A stretch of 64,000 bases of DNA. Origin: Coprococcus phoceensis. Lineage in GTDB: Bacteria > Bacillota > Clostridia > Lachnospirales > Lachnospiraceae. The stretch spans positions 1-64,000 of the forward strand of contig NZ_FNWC01000007.1 in the NCBI RefSeq assembly GCF_900104635.1, in the 5' to 3' direction. Positions 46,738-54,653 of the stretch are shown one piece after another. The translations under genes were made by a program, and so were the position numbers. Below the pieces are notes generated by a model. That model was given only the letters and a program-made list of their open reading frames with translations, was not told the origin of the DNA and did not search any database. Numbering within the stretch: position 1 is the first letter of the stretch; every line of letters starts with the position of its first letter.

Positions 46738-47181
46738 ATGCAGATTTCAAGCCGTTTTACAATTGCAGTTCATATATTTGCCTGTATCGATACATTTAAA
46801 GAGGAATTTAAACTTACCAGTGAGTTTTTGGCTGCCAGTATCAATGTCAATCCGGTGATTATTCGAAAGATATTGTCTCAATTAAAGGCAGCAGGACTTG
46901 TGAAAGTGCAGAGAGGAAGTGGAGGTGCTTCGATTGCAAAACCACTTGATGAGATTACATTTTTTGATATCTATCAGGCGGTAGAATGTGTAGAGCATGG
47001 AGAACTTTTTCATTTTCATGAAAATCCGAATCAGAAGTGTCCGGTTGGAAGAAATATTCACAATGTTTTGGACGGAAAACTTATACAGATACAAGATGCC
47101 TTGGAGAATGAGCTTGGTAAAATTACATTAGAAGATGTGATGAAAGATACACAATATTATATTGCGAAAGAAAGAGAATAG
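46738..47181 (+). CDS. Rrf2-family transcriptional regulator
   Basis: The 147-aa protein has an N-terminal winged helix (RFTIAVHIFACIDTF, INVNPVIIRKILSQLKAAGLV, RGSGGASIAKP), as in Rrf2/YwnA/IscR. A single Cys lies in KCPVGRNI at about residue 101; the three-Cys cluster of iron-sulfur sensing members is absent. A terminator follows. The macrodomain gene downstream carries two near-identical palindromes at its promoter, which this regulator may bind (inference). Confidence 0.87.
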   Translation: MQISSRFTIAVHIFACIDTFKEEFKLTSEFLAASINVNPVIIRKILSQLKAAGLVKVQRGSGGASIAKPLDEITFFDIYQAVECVEHGELFHFHENPNQKCPVGRNIHNVLDGKLIQIQDALENELGKITLEDVMKDTQYYIAKERE

Positions 47182-47187
47182 ATAGAG

Positions 47188-47226
47188 AGACTTTACTTAG
47201 AAATTTTCTGGGTGAAGTCTTTTTTC
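47188..47226 (+). terminator. Terminator of the Rrf2 gene
   Basis: AGACTTTAC pairs with GTGAAGTCT (one G-U) and T6 follows. Confidence 0.88.
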
Positions 47227-47259
47227 TAATATCGAGCATTTTTTGTCATCATAAAAATG

Positions 47260-47321
47260 TTGTAACTATTGACATTACGATAAAAATGGTTCATATTAAG
47301 TTGTAATGATAGGTATTACAA
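47260..47321 (+). promoter_or_regulatory. Promoter with two copies of a 21-bp palindrome
   Basis: The promoter is TTGACA at 47269-47274, a 17-base spacer and CATATT at 47292-47297. Site 1 (TTGTAAC-N7-ATTACGA, 47260-47280) covers the -35 element. Site 2 (TTGTAAT-N7-ATTACAA, 47301-47321) covers the likely transcription start. Their centres are 41 bp apart, about four helical turns. The pattern fits repression by a dimeric regulator, probably the Rrf2 protein upstream. Confidence 0.72.
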
Positions 47322-47340
47322 TAAAAGGAGGAAGGATGAC

Positions 47341-48120
47341 ATGACACAAACAGAACGTTTGGAATATTTGATTACCTGTCTCACAAAGGAACAACCGGAA
47401 TATGAGGAGATTTCTATTCCAACTGAAATAGAAGAGAAAAAACGGCTGTTGCGGTCATTGATGAACGTTCGTCCGGCTGTTCCGATCAGCAGAGAATTTC
47501 TTCGTATACAGGATGAGTATTTGAAAAATGAATTGACACAGCAGGAGATTACCGAACTGAATTTTTTGACATCACGTAAGGATAATATGTATCTTTGGAA
47601 AGGTGATATCACAAAATTAAAAGTTGATGCAATTGTAAATGCCGGAAACAGTGCGCTGCTAGGATGTTTTATTCCTTGTCATGGTTGTATTGATAACGCA
47701 ATACATTCTAATGCGGGGATTCAGTTGCGGTTGGAATGTCAAAAAATAATGGAAAGGCAAGGGAAACCGGAGCCGACGGGAAAAGCAAAAATCACAAAGG
47801 GCTACAATCTTCCGGCGAAATATGTTCTGCATACTGTTGGTCCGATTGTCCGTGGGCAATTGACAGAAAAAGACCGTACGCTGCTTGCAGCCTGCTATCG
47901 TTCTTGTCTGGAGTTGGCGGATGCATATGAATTGAAATCCATTGCATTCTGTTGTATTTCCACAGGAGAGTTTCACTTTCCGAATGAGATTGCAGGTCAG
48001 ATTGCTGTGGATACAGTCAAAAAATATTTCCGAGAAACAGGTTCACAGATGGAGGTGGTATTTAATGTTTTTAAGGAAAAAGATTGGGAAATCTACAACC
48101 GATTGTTGGAAAGAGATTGA
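47341..48120 (+). CDS. Protein-ADP-ribose hydrolase (zinc-macrodomain type)
   Basis: The 259-aa protein has an N-terminal helical extension (1-90) and a macrodomain with DAIVNAGNSALLGC, the HGCIDNAIHSNAG block and GPIVRG. The GCFIPCHGCIDN segment with Cys-His residues matches the zinc-containing macrodomains found beside SirTM sirtuins. Such enzymes remove the ADP-ribose that SirTM adds to a lipoylated carrier (family knowledge from Staphylococcus and Streptococcus). The next gene overlaps it by 56 bases. Confidence 0.88.
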   Translation: MTQTERLEYLITCLTKEQPEYEEISIPTEIEEKKRLLRSLMNVRPAVPISREFLRIQDEYLKNELTQQEITELNFLTSRKDNMYLWKGDITKLKVDAIVNAGNSALLGCFIPCHGCIDNAIHSNAGIQLRLECQKIMERQGKPEPTGKAKITKGYNLPAKYVLHTVGPIVRGQLTEKDRTLLAACYRSCLELADAYELKSIAFCCISTGEFHFPNEIAGQIAVDTVKKYFRETGSQMEVVFNVFKEKDWEIYNRLLERD

Positions 48121-48997
48121 GAAACTGGAAAAACAAATCCAACAGGCAGACGCGATTATTATTGGAGCGGGGGCCGGTTTATCAACTTCTGCCGGATTTC
48201 ATTATGCGGGAGAACGTTTTAAAGAGTACTTTGGAGATTTTGCAAATAGATATCATTTTATAGATATGTATTCCGGTGGCTTTTATCCATATGAGACATT
48301 GGAAGAACATTGGGCATATTGGAGCAGATATATTTACATCAATCGATATATGGATGCACCGAATCCGGTTTATAATAATTTGTATTCACGGGTTAAAGAA
48401 AAAGACTATTTTGTATTGACCACAAATGTAGATCATTGCTTTCAAAAAGCCGGATTTGATAAACATCGGTTATTTTACACGCAAGGGGACTATGGTCTGT
48501 TCCAGTGCAGTGAACCGTGTCATCAGAACACTTACAATAACGAAGCGGTCATTAGAAAAATGGTTGAGGCGCAAGGGTATCGTGTCGATGGTAATGGGCG
48601 GTTAGTTGTTCCGGAAAGCAGACAACCTGAAAGGAAGATTCCATCAGAGTTGGTCCCGCACTGCCCAAAATGTGGGAAACCGATGAGTATGAATCTGCGT
48701 GCTGATGGAACATTTATACAAGATGAGGGATGGTATGCGGCATCGAATCGATACTATGAGTTTTTAAAGAGACACGAAAATCTTTTTATTCTTTTTCTGG
48801 AATTAGGGGTTGGAGAAAATACCCCGGCGATCATCAAGTATCCTTTCTGGCGGATGACGGCGGAGAATCCAAAGGCGGTCTATGCCTGTATAAATTGGGG
48901 ACAAGCCTATGCACCGAAGGAGATTTCAGAAAGATCCATCTGTATTGATCAAGATATTGGAGAGGTGCTTGGAAAAATAATCAAAGACAATGTGTAA
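48065..48997 (+). CDS. Class M sirtuin (SirTM), protein ADP-ribosyltransferase
   Basis: The 310-aa protein has NAD-binding blocks ADAIIIGAGAGLSTSAGF and VLTTNVDHCFQKAGF. The Asn replaces the catalytic-His environment of classical sirtuins, as in SirTM. A zinc ribbon is seen at C-x3-CH and CPKCGKPM, and LFLELGVGENTPAIIK and PFWRMT are typical. The start at 48065 has TGGAGGTGG upstream and overlaps the macrodomain gene. Upstream in-frame sequence lacks a ribosome binding site. In other bacteria these operons also encode a GcvH-like carrier and LplA2; neither is present here, so the target must be elsewhere or differ. Confidence 0.88.
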   Translation: MFLRKKIGKSTTDCWKEIEKLEKQIQQADAIIIGAGAGLSTSAGFHYAGERFKEYFGDFANRYHFIDMYSGGFYPYETLEEHWAYWSRYIYINRYMDAPNPVYNNLYSRVKEKDYFVLTTNVDHCFQKAGFDKHRLFYTQGDYGLFQCSEPCHQNTYNNEAVIRKMVEAQGYRVDGNGRLVVPESRQPERKIPSELVPHCPKCGKPMSMNLRADGTFIQDEGWYAASNRYYEFLKRHENLFILFLELGVGENTPAIIKYPFWRMTAENPKAVYACINWGQAYAPKEISERSICIDQDIGEVLGKIIKDNV

Positions 48998-49005
48998 AGT
49001 AGTAT

Positions 49006-49045
49006 TTGACAATGAAAACAAGAAGGAATATAATTGGTTATACCA
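49006..49045 (+). promoter_or_regulatory. Consensus promoter and GntR operator
   Basis: A perfect sigma-A promoter (TTGACA, 17 bases, TATAAT at 49029-49034) is followed by TGGT-TAT-ACCA at 49035-49045. This matches the FadR-type operator pattern TnGTnnnACnA at the start site and suggests autoregulation by the next gene. Confidence 0.85.
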
Positions 49046-49065
49046 TTTGGAACAGGAGGCGGGAT

Positions 49066-49794
49066 ATGGAGGAAAAACAAAGTGCCAGAGAGACTGCCAT
49101 TCAATATTTTTTACAGGAGATAAGAAGTGGAAATTTAAAGTCCGGTGATAAAATATTGAATGAGAGACAGCTTGCTGATTTGTTAGGAATCAGCAGAGTT
49201 CCGCTCAGAGAAGCAATCTGCACATTGTCAACACTTGGAATTTTAGAGGCGCATCAAGGAAATGGGACATATGTCAGTGAAAAGAATGCTCAAATTTTTT
49301 CAAGTGTAATAAAAAAATATGGGATATTTGATCGTTCTATAGTAGATGAAGTCTTTGAGGCCAGAATTCTGTTTGAGGCAGATGCAGCAAGGCTGGCTGC
49401 TCAAAATAGAACATCAGAGGATTTGAAATGTTTGCAGGAAGCATTAGTGAATCATGAAAAAGCGTTAGTTCTTTATCATAAGGGGGAAATATCAGCTGAG
49501 GTCATGATGGAATATGATGGCGCAATCCATCTAGGGATAGCGGCATCTGCACATAACAATTTTATGTTACAGATTATTGAGGCAATACGCCATGTGACCA
49601 TTGAAAAAGATTTTTTTGCGGAACAGTATACAGTTGACAGGCAGCATTTTGCAGAATCTCAAAAGATGCACAGAGAGATTGTAACAGCTATTGAAAATCA
49701 GAATATGGATATGGCATATAGAAAAATGCAGGAGCATATTATTCAAATTCGTGCTGCTCTTGACTTAGATTCGATTAGGAGGACCGGGAAATGA
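49066..49794 (+). CDS. GntR-family (FadR subfamily) regulator
   Basis: The 242-aa repressor has an N-terminal winged helix (ETAIQYFLQEIRSGNLKSGD, LNERQLADLLGISRVPLREA, LEAHQGNGTYV) and a C-terminal FCD-type all-helical ligand domain. The start at 49066 has AGGAGGCGGGAT upstream. Its stop overlaps the decayed Gfo/Idh/MocA gene by four bases. The ligand is unknown; sugar acids are common for the subfamily. Confidence 0.87.
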   Translation: MEEKQSARETAIQYFLQEIRSGNLKSGDKILNERQLADLLGISRVPLREAICTLSTLGILEAHQGNGTYVSEKNAQIFSSVIKKYGIFDRSIVDEVFEARILFEADAARLAAQNRTSEDLKCLQEALVNHEKALVLYHKGEISAEVMMEYDGAIHLGIAASAHNNFMLQIIEAIRHVTIEKDFFAEQYTVDRQHFAESQKMHREIVTAIENQNMDMAYRKMQEHIIQIRAALDLDSIRRTGK

Positions 49795-50655
49795 AAACTT
49801 ATCGTTGGGCTACTTTAGGATGTGGTGTGATTGCCAATGAATTGGCACAGGCAATGCAAAAAGACGGACGAACACTCTACGGTGTTGCAAATAGAACATA
49901 TGAGAATGCAGTTGCGTTTGCCAAAAAGTATGAAGTTGAAAAAGTTTATAAGAACATACAGGATCTTTTTGAGGATGATGATGTGGATATTGTCTATATT
50001 TCCACACCGCACAATACACATATACAATATTTGAGAGAGGCATTGAAGCATGGAAAACATGTGCTTTGTGAAAAATCTATTACGCTGAATGCAAAGGAAC
50101 TGGAAGAAGCAAAACAGCTTGCAGAAGAAAATGGTGTCGTTTTGGCGGAGGCAATGACGATTTATCATATGCCTTTATATAAAAAATTGCAGGAAGTGAT
50201 TCGAAGCGGAAAGTTGGGGAAACTTTGCATGGCTCAGATGAATTTTGGAAGTTATAAGGAATACGATATGCAGAACCGTTTCTTTAATCCGAATTTAGCA
50301 GGCGGGAATCCTGCTTATGAATCCGGCAGGAGAGATGGCTACGATAGCGCTTACTCTGCATGCAAAACAGCCGAAGAGGGGAATGCTTGCATTTGAGAAT
50401 GGCTATGTTGAGATTTATGACTATCCACGGGCAGAAAAAGCTGTAATCACTTATACAGAAGATGCCTCGCAGGAAGTCATAGAGTGTGGAAGTACGAAGG
50501 ATGCACTCTGGTATGAGGTGAATGATATGGAAGAGGCAGTGTCAGGTGCTGCAGATGAGATGCATTTTGATTATACGGTGGATGTGATGAACGTTATGAC
50601 TGAAATCAGAAAGGCGTGGGGACTGTCTTATCCGGAAGAACGAGAAAGTTTATAA
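49791..50655 (+). pseudogene. Gfo/Idh/MocA oxidoreductase, broken by internal deletion and frameshift
   Basis: The first part (49791-50396) has the Rossmann start RWATLGCGVIANELAQAMQ, STPHNTH and CEKSITLNAKELEEAKQ. It follows the family until NPNLAGGNPAYES and then runs out of frame. The rest continues in another frame from about 50336 (EMATIALTLHAKQPKRG to the stop at 50655). About 50 middle residues that form the catalytic sheet (DIGVY-like region) are missing. A normal protein would have about 330 residues. The gene overlaps the GntR gene by four bases and was probably its target. Confidence 0.8.
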
Positions 50656-50669
50656 TTGGAGGGATTGTT

Positions 50670-51089
50670 ATGGAGTATAGAAGATTTAAAGATACCATCG
50701 TTGCGCGACTGGACAGAGGAGAAGAAATTCTTGCACAGGTAAAAGAAATTGCCCTAAAAGAAGAGATAAAACTGGCAAGCGTACAGGCGTTGGGGGCGAT
50801 GAATAAGTTTACAGTCGGTGTGTTTAAAACAGATGAAAAAGAATATTTGGCAAATGAATTTTGCGGAAGTTTTGAAATTGTGTCCCTGACAGGAACAGTC
50901 AATACAATGAATGATGAGTTTTACTGTCATCTGCATATGAGCGCAGGTAACGACAAGGGCGAAGTCTTTGGCGGGCACTTGAATCAGGCTGTTGTAAGTG
51001 CAACTTGTGAGATGGTGATTACAGTCATTGATGGAGCGGTAGACAGATATTATGATGAACAGATCGGCCTTAATCTGTTTCGATTTTAA
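50670..51089 (+). CDS. PPC (DUF296) domain protein
   Basis: The 139-aa protein has the PPC fold found in plant AT-hook proteins and in bacterial proteins of unclear role. Features are MEYRRFKDTIVARLDRGEEI, LASVQALGAMNKFTVGVF, and the metal-binding HLHMSAGNDKGEVFGGHLNQ block. The start at 50670 has GGAGGG upstream. It lies in the same direction just after the broken oxidoreductase gene and may belong to its operon. Confidence 0.83.
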   Translation: MEYRRFKDTIVARLDRGEEILAQVKEIALKEEIKLASVQALGAMNKFTVGVFKTDEKEYLANEFCGSFEIVSLTGTVNTMNDEFYCHLHMSAGNDKGEVFGGHLNQAVVSATCEMVITVIDGAVDRYYDEQIGLNLFRF

Positions 51090-51116
51090 GTTGTTTTATT
51101 TTTACAGAGCTTAATA

Positions 51117-51146
51117 TTGACATATCTGTAAAAATAGATATATAAT
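51117..51146 (+). promoter_or_regulatory. Promoter and operator of the second arsR-like gene
   Basis: TTGACA, an 18-base spacer and perfect TATAAT form a strong promoter. A palindrome ATATCT-N8-AGATAT (51122-51141) lies between and overlaps both elements. The likely start point is the A of the ATG at 51153. Confidence 0.8.
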
Positions 51147-51152
51147 GCAAAC

Positions 51153-51467
51153 ATGAGCAAATTAGATATATTTAAAGCATTAAGCAATGAAACGAGATTA
51201 AGCATTTTGAAATGGTTGAAAGAACCTGAAAAATATTTTCCGCCACAAGGACTACATATTCCGGATGGAGATGATTTTTCAAACAGTGTATGTGTTGGTT
51301 CTATTTGTGAGAAGACAAATATCTCACAATCAACTATATCGCACTATTTAGATATGTTACAACGTGCAGGGCTTTTGGAATCTAGAAGGTTCGGTAAATG
51401 GACGTATTACAGGAGGAACGAAAAAAACATTCAAGAACTTGCAGAATTTATCCGTAGTGAACTTTAA
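51153..51467 (+). CDS. ArsR-type winged-helix regulator, leaderless mRNA likely
   Basis: The 104-aa protein is a winged helix of the ArsR type: FKALSNETRLSILKWLKEPE, ICEKTNISQSTISHYLDMLQ, and the wing RRFGKWTYYRRN. It has no C-x-C sensor motif in the usual helix; a single Cys lies at SVCVGSICEK. The -10 element ends seven bases before the ATG and there is no ribosome binding site, so the mRNA should start at the ATG itself. The target is unknown. Confidence 0.82.
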   Translation: MSKLDIFKALSNETRLSILKWLKEPEKYFPPQGLHIPDGDDFSNSVCVGSICEKTNISQSTISHYLDMLQRAGLLESRRFGKWTYYRRNEKNIQELAEFIRSEL

Positions 51468-51472
51468 ATCTC

Positions 51473-51494
51473 TTAGGCAGGAATATTCCTGCCT
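51473..51494. repeat. Perfect 22-bp palindrome
   Basis: TAGGCAGGAATATTCCTGCCTA is exactly self-complementary. It may be a weak terminator, since no T tract follows, or a protein-binding site. The rest of 51468-51693 holds no gene; an imperfect ATATC-N10-GATAT repeat near 51510-51530 resembles the operator upstream. Confidence 0.45.
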
Positions 51495-51693
51495 ATTGCT
51501 AATGATAAAATATCTATATTTAGCGATATATAAATTTAATAAAATCACAAATTACTGAGAAGAGGTTGTGGCTTTAGAAGATGAGTGTTAAAATTTGTAT
51601 TATATATAGCTTGCGACACAGGCATTCTTGAAGTAAAGACAAGAAAGTATTTAATTTCCAATGGCAGAAAAAGATAGAAAGGACGGTATCGAA

Positions 51694-52230
51694 GTGATAG
51701 AAAAAGCGATTATGTTTGCGACACAGGCACATGAGGGACAGGTTCGAAAAGGTACGGACAGACCGTATATTGTACATCCATTAGAGGTGGGCAGAATTGT
51801 AGCGTCTATGACAGAGGACGAGGAGATCATCAGTGCGGCAATTTTGCATGATACAATTGAAGACTGCGAAGAAATTACGGAAGAAGTGATCTGTCGGGAG
51901 TTTACAAAAAGAGTAGCAGAGTTTGTGGCGAAGGAAAGTGAAGATAAGTCTAAGACATGGATGGAGCGCAAAGGGGCGACGATTGAACATTTGAAGACAG
52001 CGTGCAGGGAAGTGCAGATGATCAGTCTTGCAGATAAGCTGTCGAATATGCGCGACATTGACCGTGATTATCCGGAATGTGGAGAAGAATTGTGGCAGAG
52101 ATTTCGCATGAAAGATAAGGAAATCATCGGCTGGTATTACAAAGGTGTCAGAGATTCACTGAGGGAAGCGATGAAAGAAAATCCAGTGTACTTGGAATAT
52201 TGCGAGTTGGTGGAAAAGAATTTTGGGTAA
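51694..52230 (+). CDS. HD-domain hydrolase, (p)ppGpp hydrolase-like
   Basis: The 178-aa protein (GTG start) begins VIEKAIMFATQAHEGQVRKG and has PYIVHPLEVGRI, the catalytic HD in AAILHDTIEDC and DKLSNMRDID, as in the hydrolase half of SpoT and in Mesh1-like proteins. The synthetase domain is absent. GTG 51694 is preferred because AAAGGA lies ten bases upstream; ATG 51661 is in frame but has no ribosome binding site. The role could be clearing (p)ppGpp or NADPH (family possibilities). Confidence 0.8.
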   Translation: MIEKAIMFATQAHEGQVRKGTDRPYIVHPLEVGRIVASMTEDEEIISAAILHDTIEDCEEITEEVICREFTKRVAEFVAKESEDKSKTWMERKGATIEHLKTACREVQMISLADKLSNMRDIDRDYPECGEELWQRFRMKDKEIIGWYYKGVRDSLREAMKENPVYLEYCELVEKNFG

Positions 52231-52280
52231 CACATGTAATGAAATGATATCATTTACCTGATTTGTCACTGGTGATTTAA

Positions 52281-52327
52281 AACATAGAAAACCACCACTT
52301 GGAGTTGAGCGGTGGTATTTCTATGTT
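52281..52327. repeat. Terminator-like inverted repeat sharing arms with 41040-41085
   Basis: AACATAGAAA pairs with TTTCTATGTT and CCACC pairs with GGTGG. Read on the plus strand, CATAGAAAACCAC and GTGGTATTTCTAT match 13-base blocks seen on the minus strand at 41040-41085. It lies between the HD gene (+) and the heptad-repeat gene (-), so it can end both transcripts. Confidence 0.6.
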
Positions 52328-52397
52328 CATTCTTTATAGGTTAATCCCTTGTGGGTGGTTGAGTATAACACGATTGTTTAGTGTATTCAACAGAGAG

Positions 52398-54653
52398 TTA
52401 TTCTGTCACAAAGATGAATTTTACATCTCCGTCCATACCGTCAGAGATACCGGAGAAGTTCTTATAAGATTTGGAGCTGTCTAATATTGTATTGACTTTA
52501 TTGAGCAGTCCATCAATGTCACCGTCAAATACTTCGACCAATTTTTGGATTCCCTCTTCATTGAATTGAATCATACCATCATTCAGTGCGATGGCGCCGT
52601 CATCTAGTTTTTTCACGCCTTCGATCAGTGCGGCGGAACCGCTGTTTAACGTCTGGAGACCATTTACAAGTGTTCCAGCACCGGAATCCAATTGTGCGGC
52701 ACCGGAGTTTAATTGTGCTGCACCATCTGAAACGCTTTTGGCACCGTTATATGCCTCAGTCATTTTTTTGTTCAAAGTGGCAGCCCCACTGCTTACTTGA
52801 GAGGAGCCACTTGCGAGTTGATTCAAGCCGTTGGCAAGACCGTTCTGTCCGCCGATTCCTTCGCAAAGTTGCGAGGTTCCGTTTTTTAAAGTGGAGACAC
52901 CAGCATTCACTTGGTCGATGAGACCATTTTGACCGGTTACGGCGTTGTTAAGTTCACTGGCGCCGGAGGAAAGTTTATCGGTTCCAGCGTTGATTGCAAT
53001 CGTATTCTGCGCAACTTGATCTACAACAGCGCTGGTTGTCTGTGTTCCAATAACTACGTTCTTTAACAATTCCTGAATATCTGATTTTGCACGTTCCTGT
53101 GTGCTGGCTTGTTCTTGCAACGTATTGATGCTTTCCTGAATAGATGCTTTTACATCTTCTGGGAGATCGTCACGCTCTAATAATGCAGATAAGGAAGCGA
53201 TTGCGCTGTTTGCTTCATCATTTGTTGAAGAAGGTGGAAACATCTGGGCAAGTGTCTGTGCAGCAGTAGCAGTATTTTTTGCAATATCTTTCAGGCTTTG
53301 GTTACCAGTCTGTGAAGTGCCTGTATTCATCACATCATTTACCGCAGAAATACTGGCTTTTAGTCCAGGCTGTTCTGCGGTAAGCGGATTGTTAAGTCCG
53401 GCGTCTAATTGCTGCAGAGCGCCTGCAAGCGAAGAGATTCCAGGAGCTAGCTGCTCCTGCATTTTCGCAACGCCTTCATCTAACTGAACTGCGCCGGGAA
53501 GAAGTACGGCAGAAACCTGCTTAGAGGCGGAAGTAAGCCCCAGACTTACCTTGGAAGCACCGGCATTGAGTGTGTTTGTGCCGTCTTTTAATTGTGAGGT
53601 TCCATCTGTGAGGGCAGCGCTTCCATCTGCCAGAGATTTACTTCCGGATGCAAGGGAAGAAGTACCGTCTTTTAGCGTATTGCCGCCGGCGATCAATTGA
53701 TCAATCCCGTCTGTCAATGTACCGGAAGAAGACAGCAGGGTGTCCAGTCCATTTCGTAATTCTCCTGAACCACTTACCAATTTGTTGGAAGAATCCTGAA
53801 GTGTCTGCATAGAATCTTCTAGTTCAGACAAACTGTCAAATCCTTCTGTATCCAATTGATTGAAAATATCGTTTGTAGCAATCGTCATTCCTTCAGAGAG
53901 TTCATAATCTGTGACATCAGCTTCCAGCTCGAAATAGTCAGGAATGTCCAGATCCAGATTTTTGACGTCCAATTTTTCTTTTAAAGAAGGAAGTCCCATT
54001 CCGATTATAATGTCCCTGTCGCCGTCGGAGAAAATTTTACCATTTGTCACCTGCAGGTTTGTCATCTTATCTGTGTCGAAAATCAGTCCAGTCACCATTA
54101 AGAACGGAACGTAATCTTCTTTGGAAATCGTTGTATTTTCATATTGGTAGCGCGCAACAAGATGACCGCTTTTCCCCTTTAGATCGTTGGCGCTGATTTT
54201 TTTGCCGTCCAAAGTATAAGTTACCTTGACTCCGACAGGAAGTGATTGGGTGGTTGTACCCTGATAGCAGATATCTTTTTTTGCTGTGTTCCAAATTAAC
54301 TTATTTTTTTGCTTAGAAAATTTTTCGTTGCCCTTTACATTTTCGATATCACTTAAAGTGGAGGTATCACTGAATTTTCCGGTACTGTTAATATTTTTTA
54401 GCTGGTCAGACACAATGACAGATGTGACGTTTCCGTCTTCGTCTGTCTTTGCATATACTGTCTCAGATTTATATGGTTTTGAATCAGAAGAGACCTCTTT
54501 TTCTTTTGTGGTTTTCTTTTCTGCTGTCGTTGTCTGAGCGGTAGTTTTGGTATCTTTTGCAAGTGTCGGAGACGATACGGCACCCAAAGATCCAACAATT
54601 AAAGCGACAGCTGTTGCAATTGTTACAAGTTTTTTATAATCTCTGTTTTTCAT
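52398..54653 (-). CDS. Exported heptad-repeat protein (X-X-X-Leu-X-X-Gly type)
   Basis: The 751-aa protein has a signal peptide (about 1-32) and a helical C-terminal part with many LxxGxxxL repeats, such as SGSKSLADGSAALTDGTSQL and a second block after about residue 560. It resembles YhgE/Pip-type proteins that work with membrane transport. The start overlaps the end of the MMPL gene by 20 bases, and GGAGG precedes it. No C-terminal membrane helix is seen. It could form an outer extension of the transporter (inference). Confidence 0.8.
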   Translation of the reverse strand: MKNRDYKKLVTIATAVALIVGSLGAVSSPTLAKDTKTTAQTTTAEKKTTKEKEVSSDSKPYKSETVYAKTDEDGNVTSVIVSDQLKNINSTGKFSDTSTLSDIENVKGNEKFSKQKNKLIWNTAKKDICYQGTTTQSLPVGVKVTYTLDGKKISANDLKGKSGHLVARYQYENTTISKEDYVPFLMVTGLIFDTDKMTNLQVTNGKIFSDGDRDIIIGMGLPSLKEKLDVKNLDLDIPDYFELEADVTDYELSEGMTIATNDIFNQLDTEGFDSLSELEDSMQTLQDSSNKLVSGSGELRNGLDTLLSSSGTLTDGIDQLIAGGNTLKDGTSSLASGSKSLADGSAALTDGTSQLKDGTNTLNAGASKVSLGLTSASKQVSAVLLPGAVQLDEGVAKMQEQLAPGISSLAGALQQLDAGLNNPLTAEQPGLKASISAVNDVMNTGTSQTGNQSLKDIAKNTATAAQTLAQMFPPSSTNDEANSAIASLSALLERDDLPEDVKASIQESINTLQEQASTQERAKSDIQELLKNVVIGTQTTSAVVDQVAQNTIAINAGTDKLSSGASELNNAVTGQNGLIDQVNAGVSTLKNGTSQLCEGIGGQNGLANGLNQLASGSSQVSSGAATLNKKMTEAYNGAKSVSDGAAQLNSGAAQLDSGAGTLVNGLQTLNSGSAALIEGVKKLDDGAIALNDGMIQFNEEGIQKLVEVFDGDIDGLLNKVNTILDSSKSYKNFSGISDGMDGDVKFIFVTE

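Noticed and set aside
49791..50655. Two separate real genes instead of one broken oxidoreductase
   Set aside because: Both parts match successive sections of one Gfo/Idh/MocA family protein and the middle section is absent.
51473..51494. The 22-bp palindrome as a strong terminator
   Set aside because: No T tract follows on either strand; it is listed as a repeat instead.
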